From the NCBI GenBank assembly GCA_964611335.1, contig CAZSXR010000009.1, positions 1 through 36,320 on the forward strand: a stretch of DNA of 36,320 bases. The letters are read 5' to 3'. The stretch's first letter is position 1; each line of letters opens with the position of its first letter. The notes below the pieces were generated by a model, which was not told the DNA's origin, did not search any database, and was given only the letters and a program-made list of their open reading frames with translations. Position numbers and translations under genes: made by a program. Below are positions 32,006-36,320 of the stretch, piece by piece. Source of the stretch: BOG-1112 sp964611335. GTDB lineage: Bacteria; Bdellovibrionota_B; Oligoflexia; Oligoflexales; Bog-1112.

Positions 32006-32050
32006 ATTATAACATATTGCCTAGCTATGCAACATGTCATGTGTGGATAT
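32006..32050 (-). promoter_or_regulatory. Promoter of the ParB-methyltransferase with TTATCCACA-like box
   Basis: Minus strand: ATATCCACA (32050-32042, one mismatch), TTGCAT (32032-32027), 15-base spacer, TATAAT (32011-32006) in GTTATAATAAG. It lies inside the end of the transposase-like remnant, and the gene starts 21 bases downstream. Confidence 0.7.
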
Positions 32051-32153
32051 CTACTCGGCTGTGGAGTGTATCAAAGGCGAACTCCAAGCACGCCCTGTCG
32101 TTGGGGAAGTCCTTTCGCAACTGCTTTAAGCCGTATTTATTGGTTTGCTTCAT
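32037..32153 (-). pseudogene. N-terminal fragment resembling an IS1595-type transposase
   Basis: 38-residue frame from ATG at 32153 with the start KQTNKYGLKQLRKDFPNDR, then ACLEFAFDTLHSR. The pattern (x)DFPxDxACLEF.F is the head of IS1595-family transposases (before the zinc ribbon). It stops right after HSR, as if the rest were deleted. It overlaps the upstream methyltransferase by 17 bases. IS1595 elements often carry passenger genes, including methyltransferases. Identification rests on this short motif only; no terminal inverted repeats were found. Confidence 0.45.
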
Positions 32154-32796
32154 AAAATGCTTTTGCAAACCCTTGCGGAGTAATGGAGCGCACGATTGTA
32201 CGCATAGCAAGCCCAGTTTTCGCTTTGTAGCCATCAGGTATCAGGTGCTTCTTTTGGTCAAAGTATCTCTCAACATCCTTCACGAAGTTGCGACCCTTCC
32301 CCGTCTTGATTGCTTTATGGGTCTTTTTCGGCTCATTGAACATACCCCACACGGCAGTCAGTTTGGTATGTTCGTCTCCGAACTCGGAAGGGTCAAAGAT
32401 GGCTGTGGGTTTGCCGAGAAACCTATCCAAGTATCCACTTGCGGGGTTCTCCATAGCCCAAAAGCGAAGCGAGTTTTGAGATATGCGATATGGGTCAAAA
32501 AGGCACTCGTGGATAATCTCCAAGCAAGCGTTCACGGTACGCATACCTTTTCGCAAATCACGCTTTACTAATGCGGTCTTATCGTTGCGTGCGATAGAAA
32601 ACATCGTACAAGGCGGAGCCGCGAGTACACCTACAACCGTATTTGAGCGCACTAACGCTACCAAGTCGGGATACTCGCGCCAACGCTCTACGTCGTAATC
32701 GGGAAGCGTAATGGTACGCACATCGTATCCCGCGTCCTTATAGGGTTTTGCCCAACTTCCCGTACCTCCGCACAAATCCAGTATTACTCCTTTCAT
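32137..32796 (-). CDS. C5-cytosine DNA methyltransferase, foreign codon use
   Basis: 219 residues. Motif I DLCGGTGSW (7-15), motif IV APPCTMFS with catalytic Cys63 and motif VI WAMENPAS (ENP, 116-118), then a short target-recognition part and a C-terminal helix SITPQGFAKAF (motif X). It is compact, without a clear QxRxR. Among its leucines none uses CTA, the main Leu codon elsewhere, and it uses CGC/CGT for Arg, so it was probably acquired recently. It lies next to an IS1595-like fragment and has its own promoter with an inverted repeat. Confidence 0.82.
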   Translation of the reverse strand: MKGVILDLCGGTGSWAKPYKDAGYDVRTITLPDYDVERWREYPDLVALVRSNTVVGVLAAPPCTMFSIARNDKTALVKRDLRKGMRTVNACLEIIHECLFDPYRISQNSLRFWAMENPASGYLDRFLGKPTAIFDPSEFGDEHTKLTAVWGMFNEPKKTHKAIKTGKGRNFVKDVERYFDQKKHLIPDGYKAKTGLAMRTIVRSITPQGFAKAFYEANQ

Positions 32797-32797
32797 A

Positions 32798-32858
32798 AAT
32801 GGCTAAGTTATTGACTAATATAGCCATTATACTCCCTTAGCTTAGAGTTTGTTGTCAA
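32798..32858 (-). promoter_or_regulatory. Promoter and operator-like inverted repeat of the C5 methyltransferase
   Basis: Minus strand TATAAT (32831-32826); the nearest TTGACA (32858-32853) is 21 bases upstream, too far for an ideal -35. An 8-base inverted repeat AATGGCTA..TAGCCATT (32798-32805, 32821-32828) overlaps the -10 and runs to the start codon, so a repressor, perhaps the methyltransferase itself, could bind there. Confidence 0.5.
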
Positions 32859-32879
32859 GGGATACCTGTTGATATCTAG

Positions 32880-33326
32880 CTATAAGTTTTCGCAGGCTGA
32901 GCAGCCACAACCTTCGTCATGCCTCGTGTCATAGCATTTAGTCTTACCGTCGATAAATGCCTGTAGCTCCATCTTCCGTAATTCCCCATCTGCATGTATC
33001 GTGCTGTCGCCTAGCGCTAGCCTCAATGCCCTTACAATATGCCTTAGACTGTTCGCCTTCTCTGTGACCTCTCCTCTCAAAGTAGCTAATTCCGTTGCAA
33101 TTCTTAAAATCATCTTTTTAATATCCTTTGGGGTATCGGCTGATTTTAGATAGTTCTTGCCATGCACGGCCTCCAAAAGCTCGTATATCTCGCCTATGTG
33201 CCTTAGATTTTGCTCAAGCATTGTTGACTTTACTGTAAGCTCTTTACTTGATGTCATGTATCTCGACTCTGCGTCCTCTGCCCGTCTTGTAAGTTTCTTA
33301 ATCTTTTGTTTTGTTTGGTATGTCAT
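32880..33326 (-). CDS. Coiled-coil protein with C-terminal CxC motif
   Basis: 148 residues, helical throughout (KKLTRRAEDAESRYMTSSKE; TLRGEVTEKANSLRHIVRAL), ending in CYDTRHDEGCGCSACENL, a cysteine-rich tail that may bind metal. It lies between the initiator genes and the methyltransferase insertion. Function unknown. Confidence 0.6.
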   Translation of the reverse strand: MTYQTKQKIKKLTRRAEDAESRYMTSSKELTVKSTMLEQNLRHIGEIYELLEAVHGKNYLKSADTPKDIKKMILRIATELATLRGEVTEKANSLRHIVRALRLALGDSTIHADGELRKMELQAFIDGKTKCYDTRHDEGCGCSACENL

Positions 33327-33338
33327 GTTTATTTTTAG

Positions 33339-33560
33339 TTAAAATCCATCAAAACCGTCTGCCCTTGGCATATCGGTATCCCTCCATGTTGTCATCTCCT
33401 CAATTTTCCAGTGATTTGCGGTCTGTCCTGCTGGCAACATCTTGGTTTGTGCGCTTAATTCCGTCTCAGCCTCTCTGCGAGTAGCATATGGCGTTTTCCA
33501 TATCCTCTCACGCTTCCTGTCGATGATTACGTAGTATTTTACTTCAATTCGTTTGGCCAT
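33339..33560 (-). CDS. Small protein with beta-alpha-beta pattern
   Basis: 73 residues: EVKYYVIIDRKRERIWKT, ATRREAETELSAQTK, WKIEEMTTWRDTDMPRADGF. It overlaps the initiator gene by 17 bases. The fold looks like a small strand-helix-strand module (similar to arm-type DNA-binding domains) but this is only a pattern. Confidence 0.6.
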   Translation of the reverse strand: MAKRIEVKYYVIIDRKRERIWKTPYATRREAETELSAQTKMLPAGQTANHWKIEEMTTWRDTDMPRADGFDGF

Positions 33561-34362
33561 TGTCTTCTGGTTTAGCTTGTAGGTGGGTTATACGCTTGTG
33601 GACGGTTTCGAGCGTCCACATGTCGCCCTCAAACTTCTTTTGGCAAAAAGTTATTGCCTCGCTTATTTGCACTCCTGTGTAGCCTCGCAACATCTTAGCT
33701 GGTATCAACTCTCTTTTTAGGGCTGCTTGATACTGCTCCTCGTTCTCAAACCTGAAACCCTTGCGTTTCCAGTAAAGTGCAATGATTTTTAAGTCCTTGC
33801 GAACGCTGTCTTTTAGGGCTAGCAATTTCTCGCTAAAAACGAATGGTTTTTCTGCCTCCTTTTTTGTGCTATTCACATCGTCGCCATCGGCGACAATATA
33901 TTTACTTAACTTAACTTTACTTAACTTATGTACCGCTTTCGTTACGGTTTCGTTACGGATATGTACCGACGGCTTTGTATAGGCCTGCTTTTGCCAGTTT
34001 GCTTGACATGCCGTGTCTGGCTCTGGTATTGTGCTTTTTTTGTACATATCGCCTCTAATCTTCTGATATTCTGCCCATTTTGGGTGCTTGATATACGGTC
34101 GTTTATCTGCGCTATTTTCGTATAAAATTATTAGCTTATTCTGGTGTAAAAGCTGTAGGTAATTTAGTACGTGTTCTGCGGTGATATCCTCGTCATAAGC
34201 AAATATCAGTCCTTTTACGTATCTTTCGTCCCCGTTCATCTTCCCATCATCATCTGCATGCGCTAGGAGGCCTGTGTATAGGTATCTTGCCTGCGTTGGC
34301 AGTAGATTTAGCTCGTGGTTCCCGTAGAGCTTTGCGTATAACATTCTTCGCTGATTTGACAT
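33544..34362 (-). CDS. Replication-initiator-like protein (winged-helix N terminus)
   Basis: 272 residues. N terminus about 1-100: RRMLYAKLYGNHELNLLPTQ, RYLYTGLLAHADDDGKMNG, TAEHVLNYLQLLHQNKLIILYE, as in phage replisome-organiser winged helices. A basic linker (RNETVTKAVHKLSKVKLSK, about 135-155) lies over the repeat cluster at 33880-33968. The C terminus (VRKDLKIIALYWKRKGFRF; ISEAITFCQKKFEGD) is DnaD- or helicase-loader-like. As no polymerase is encoded, this protein probably recruits host replication proteins. Candidate origin is internal, like lambda O. Confidence 0.65.
   Translation of the reverse strand: MSNQRRMLYAKLYGNHELNLLPTQARYLYTGLLAHADDDGKMNGDERYVKGLIFAYDEDITAEHVLNYLQLLHQNKLIILYENSADKRPYIKHPKWAEYQKIRGDMYKKSTIPEPDTACQANWQKQAYTKPSVHIRNETVTKAVHKLSKVKLSKYIVADGDDVNSTKKEAEKPFVFSEKLLALKDSVRKDLKIIALYWKRKGFRFENEEQYQAALKRELIPAKMLRGYTGVQISEAITFCQKKFEGDMWTLETVHKRITHLQAKPEDNGQTN
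33880..33968. other. Candidate replication origin inside the initiator gene
   Basis: In order: GTCGCC-ATC-GGCGAC hairpin (33880-33894), AT-rich block with TTTACTTAACTTA twice at 15-base period (33901-33913, 33916-33928), TATGTACCG (33927-33935), TTTCGTTACGG twice in tandem (33937-33947, 33948-33958) and TATGTACCG again (33960-33968). AT-rich 13-mers next to iteron-like repeats in the linker of an initiator gene is the lambda-origin layout. No experimental support. Confidence 0.5.
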
Positions 34363-34395
34363 TTTGGTTTTTATTGTCTGTTCGACCTTTTAAGT

Positions 34396-34433
34396 ATTAT
34401 ACTTTCCTCTTATTATAACCTGCGAGGGGATAA
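34396..34433 (-). promoter_or_regulatory. Promoter region of the initiator gene
   Basis: Two TATAAT hexamers on the minus strand at 34417-34412 (GTTATAATAAG) and 34401-34396, with no good -35. A TTATCCCCT sequence (34433-34425) resembles the TTATCCACA box with two mismatches. The gene starts at 34362. Confidence 0.5.
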
Positions 34434-34435
34434 CG

Positions 34436-34906
34436 CTACTCTTCGTCTATTCCGCTCGCCTCGTTTGGCTCTGGTATTTTTATCTGCAAGTCATCTAGCG
34501 CCCATATCCGTATTTTCAGCATTAGCTCTTCCCATTCTAGCTTATTGAGCTTAGCAGTGCTGCCTCCTACTATTACGTCGGGGTCTAATTTGCTTGGCTT
34601 TGGCAAGAACTTCACCTTTATAAAGTCGTGTATGTCTCCTATCTCCATGCCTGTGCTTTGGCTTATAATCGGATATACGATGCCCCATAGATAGCCGTTT
34701 TGGTTGCTTTCCTCATCTGGCGTTCCTTTGCCTTTGCCTGTGGTTCGTGAGGCTATATATCTTTTCACAATTAGGTTAAACCTGTGGCCTTCCTTGAAGT
34801 TTGTATTTACGTATCGCTGGTAGCTCGTAGGTGCGTCTAATACTCCTGCTAGCTGCTTATCCTTAATTATGAACTTACCGCTAAACTTTGGTACTACTTT
34901 CGTCAT
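34436..34906 (-). CDS. NinB-like recombination protein
   Basis: 156 residues. RFNLIVKRYIASRTTGKGKG, then ESNQNGYLWGIVYPIISQST and DIHDFIKVKFLPKPSKLD is the conserved pattern of NinB-like phage proteins (Asn-Gln-Asn-x-Tyr/Leu with a following helix), which work with recombination. It overlaps the nuclease gene upstream by 26 bases. The function is inferred from the pattern and its place with SSB- and resolvase-like genes. Confidence 0.6.
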   Translation of the reverse strand: MTKVVPKFSGKFIIKDKQLAGVLDAPTSYQRYVNTNFKEGHRFNLIVKRYIASRTTGKGKGTPDEESNQNGYLWGIVYPIISQSTGMEIGDIHDFIKVKFLPKPSKLDPDVIVGGSTAKLNKLEWEELMLKIRIWALDDLQIKIPEPNEASGIDEE

Positions 34907-35369
34907 GTTCGATTTCCTTTACTAGGTCTTTTATTGCGTATAACGCTCGCTGTAGCTTGTTTCGCATGCCTTGGCTAGTTGTATCGACCTCCCTTACTAC
35001 CTTAACGCCTTGGGCCTGTTTTACTAGTTCTAGCAGGGTTTCTAGATACATTACTACCTTAGTATCCTGATATTTGTCGCTCGTCCACTTGAAAACAAGC
35101 AATGGCTCTCGGCCTAGGCTCTCTAGCTTCTGCGCTTGCCTCCAGCTTTCCTCTAGTTTCAGCGTATCTACGTGCTTGCACTCTATGCCGACGTTCTGGT
35201 TAAGTATCATCAATGCGCAGTCTAGGTCTGCTTTTTCCCTATTACCATTACCGCTCCCTGCGCTTCGCTTCGCCCTTAAATCTAGGCCTTTTGATTGCAG
35301 GCTCTCCGCTACGTAGTTCTCTAGGTCTTTACCTTTTTGTATTCTTGCTCTGGCTGTAGTTGCGGTCAT
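34881..35369 (-). CDS. Holliday-junction-resolvase-like nuclease (PD-(D/E)XK)
   Basis: 162 residues. A glutamate helix (QKGKDLENYVAESL), basic DLRAKRSAGSGNGN, then KADLDCAL (Asp) and GIECKH (Glu, Lys) give the E...D...ExK signature of Hjc-type or related nucleases. A long C-terminal helical region (QGMRNKLQRALYAIKDLVKE) may dimerise. With SSB- and NinB-like neighbours it probably resolves branched phage DNA. An alternative is a general repair nuclease. Confidence 0.65.
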   Translation of the reverse strand: MTATTARARIQKGKDLENYVAESLQSKGLDLRAKRSAGSGNGNREKADLDCALMILNQNVGIECKHVDTLKLEESWRQAQKLESLGREPLLVFKWTSDKYQDTKVVMYLETLLELVKQAQGVKVVREVDTTSQGMRNKLQRALYAIKDLVKEIEHDESSTKV

Positions 35370-35625
35370 TTGATTTTTTTATATGGTTCTTTATCGCTAT
35401 GCCTATCTCTTCTGGGTCATATATTCTGCCTATATTCGTGAAGTAATGACCTTCTTTCACAACTAAAGTGCCTGTTGTGTGATACCAGTCGTACACGTTG
35501 TCGCTCTCCTCGTAACGTATCCTTAGCTGGTAGACATTAAGCTCCCTTACTTGGAAGCTATACCCTGAACGCAATAGCTCTAGCGTCGTTGCCATATTTA
35601 TGTAGTTTGTCGATTTTCTACTCAT
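35329..35625 (-). CDS. Hypothetical early protein
   Basis: 98 residues. MATTLELLRSGYSFQVREL, then VYQLRIRYEESDNVYDWYH and TGTLVVKEGHYFTNIGRI suggest a beta-sheet domain. It resembles conserved phage hypotheticals but I cannot name a family. It overlaps the nuclease start by 41 bases. A perfect hairpin (35634-35659) lies just upstream of its start. Confidence 0.6.
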   Translation of the reverse strand: MSRKSTNYINMATTLELLRSGYSFQVRELNVYQLRIRYEESDNVYDWYHTTGTLVVKEGHYFTNIGRIYDPEEIGIAIKNHIKKSNDRNYSQSKNTKR

Positions 35626-35633
35626 ATTGTGAC

Positions 35634-35659
35634 GTTTTATACATTTTTTTGTATAAAAC
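35634..35659. promoter_or_regulatory. Perfect 10-base-pair inverted repeat upstream of the 98-residue gene
   Basis: GTTTTATACA, six Ts, TGTATAAAAC on the plus strand (35634-35643 and 35650-35659). An AT-rich palindrome with a TATAAAA element, 9 bases before the start codon, fits an operator over a -10 box or a leader hairpin. Confidence 0.5.
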
Positions 35660-35680
35660 CGTCTAGTTTGGTGATTTTTC

Positions 35681-35710
35681 TACCATTTTAGCCGATTGAC
35701 TAAAATGGTA
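35681..35710. terminator. 11-base-pair hairpin at the end of the SSB-like gene
   Basis: TACCATTTTAG (35681-35691), 8-base loop, CTAAAATGGTA (35700-35710), including the SSB-like stop codon. On the minus strand it is followed by GAAAAATC, no T run, so it may only attenuate. Confidence 0.6.
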
Positions 35711-36002
35711 TCTCTTCTGGGTTTATCTCGTCCTGATGCTGTGATGGCGTATGTTGTATATCGCTTGGGCTGTTCTCCTTAGTTGTGTTTGGCTTCCATG
35801 TATCGACCTGAACGCTGTGCGTCTTGCCAAACTTGTCTGGTTGCCTCATTTCCGACAAAATTAGTTTTACGTATGTCTTGCCTTCATACTCAAAAGCGTG
35901 ACACGATACGGTTTCTAGATTTATTGTAAATGAGATTTGTCCGAATATTCCAAAGCGCTTACCTCGCCCTACGTAGATACGTTCGCTATTTTGATGACTC
36001 AT
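35700..36002 (-). CDS. Single-strand DNA-binding-like protein with IPF tail
   Basis: 100 residues. A beta core (RFGIFGQISFTINLETVSC, KTYVKLILSEMRQPD, THSVQVDTWKP) of OB-fold length, then a disordered linker and the acidic tip INPEEIPF, the hallmark of bacterial SSB C-termini that recruit partner proteins. The core is divergent from host SSB, so the call relies mainly on size, tail and location beside recombination genes. It overlaps the upstream gene by 17 bases. Confidence 0.6.
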   Translation of the reverse strand: MSHQNSERIYVGRGKRFGIFGQISFTINLETVSCHAFEYEGKTYVKLILSEMRQPDKFGKTHSVQVDTWKPNTTKENSPSDIQHTPSQHQDEINPEEIPF

Positions 36003-36252
36003 GTGTTTCTTTTAACTTGTTAGCCACTACTAGTAATGCCTGCCACCTCTGCTCCTCTGTGGCATCCTTTGGAAATGTTATTGGTTCGCTCTCCTCTAGG
36101 TCGGTTAGGCTGCCTACGTATAGGTCTACGCATGCTTCCTTAGCTCCAAAGAACTTTATCGTAATGTGGAAGCCTTGGCCTGCGTAGTGCCAGAAAAACG
36201 TGCCTTTTTTTTCGTCTAATACCTCCGTCTCAAAGTTTTCTTTTGTAATCAT
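35986..36252 (-). CDS. Hypothetical early protein
   Basis: 88 residues: TEVLDEKKGTFFWHYAGQGF, HITIKFFGAKEACVDLYVG, then an acidic helical end (EEQRWQALLVVANKLKET). It starts 4 bases after the nuclease stop and is continuous with the recombination operon, showing that the left and right ends of the window are joined in one transcription unit. Function unknown. Confidence 0.6.
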   Translation of the reverse strand: MITKENFETEVLDEKKGTFFWHYAGQGFHITIKFFGAKEACVDLYVGSLTDLEESEPITFPKDATEEQRWQALLVVANKLKETHESSK

Positions 36253-36256
36253 ATTT

Positions 36257-36320
36257 TTATGCTAATGTTTTATCCATCTCTAGTTTATAAACTGCACTTA
36301 TCTCGCTTGCTGCCCTCTTA
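36257..36320 (-). CDS. C-terminal end of the RecB/Cas4-like nuclease (joins 1-600)
   Basis: This is the completion of the nuclease reading frame from base 1. The stop codon TAA is at 36257-36259, and the protein ends EMDKTLA. Bases 36266-36320 repeat 1-55, so only 36257-36265 add new sequence. Confidence 0.88.
   Translation of the reverse strand, partial: KRAASEISAVYKLEMDKTLA
36266..36320. repeat. Terminal direct repeat, right copy
   Basis: Identical to bases 1-55. It marks the circular join, probably an assembler overlap of fixed length. Confidence 0.9.

Noticed and set aside
1..36320. CRISPR array or anti-phage defence system
   Set aside because: No regularly spaced repeats are seen. The Cas4-like nuclease is explained by the adjacent ERF recombination genes, and the methyltransferases have no restriction partner.
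1..36320. Alternative genetic code (TGA or TAG read as amino acid)
   Set aside because: The confident genes end cleanly with TAA, TAG or TGA at operon-like spacing, and no gene needs read-through of a stop.

Overview
The window is one essentially complete genome of a tailed, double-stranded DNA phage. It has a short-tail (podovirus) gene set and is not a piece of bacterial chromosome. The first and last 55 bases are identical (1-55 and 36266-36320), and a gene that runs off the left end is completed at the right end, so the molecule is circular or circularly permuted. A 100-N scaffold gap at 5025-5124 is flanked by another identical 55-base copy. Removing the Ns and one copy restores an open reading frame, so the true genome is probably about 36,110 bp. 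All confident genes are on the minus strand. No integrase, repressor, DNA polymerase or RNA polymerase is recognisable, which suggests a lytic phage that depends on host replication and transcription.

Layout in transcription order (minus strand, high to low coordinates). (1) Early/replication block, 36.3-32.9 kb: small proteins, an SSB-like protein with an acidic IPF tail, a Holliday-junction-resolvase-like nuclease, a NinB-like protein, and a winged-helix replication-initiator-like gene with a repeat cluster inside it that resembles an origin. (2) Modification block, 32.8-30.7 kb: a foreign-looking C5-cytosine methyltransferase next to what looks like the head of an IS1595-type transposase, then a ParB-methyltransferase fusion. 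(3) Small membrane and zinc-binding proteins, a probable small terminase and two tRNA genes, 30.7-27.2 kb. (4) Packaging and head, 27.1-15.8 kb: HExxH protein, large terminase, portal, fibre-like proteins, scaffold and major capsid. (5) Tail and ejection, 15.8-8.3 kb: receptor-binding or decoration proteins, a beta-propeller tail protein like P22 gp10, a head-tail adaptor and two large internal/ejection proteins. (6) Lysis, 8.2-6.0 kb: membrane coiled-coil protein, papain-type endolysin with a peptidoglycan-binding domain, small zinc protein, holin. (7) A divergent-composition terminator, then an early recombination block, 5.85-0 kb: small proteins, a membrane-anchored 3D/double-psi-barrel protein, SNF2 helicase, HTH protein, coiled-coil protein, ERF annealing protein and a RecB/Cas4-like nuclease that wraps through the ends.

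Host clues. Most genes lack a Shine-Dalgarno sequence and start after an A-rich leader (AATAAA..ATG, AAAGCCATG). Promoters are ordinary TTGaca/TATAAT types, which argues against Bacteroidota, whose -7 box differs. Codon use strongly favours CTA (Leu), ATA (Ile) and AGG (Arg), and the two phage tRNAs read exactly CTA and ATA. The 3D-domain protein, the papain-type lysin and the style of the structural proteins suggest a candidate-phylum (Patescibacteria-like) host, but this is inference only.

The most interesting signals are a TTATCCACA (DnaA-box-like) element 29-31 bp upstream of the -10 box at four promoters, the candidate origin inside the initiator gene, the methyltransferase/transposase remnant, and the codon-matched tRNA pair in a hairpin-rich noncoding region.
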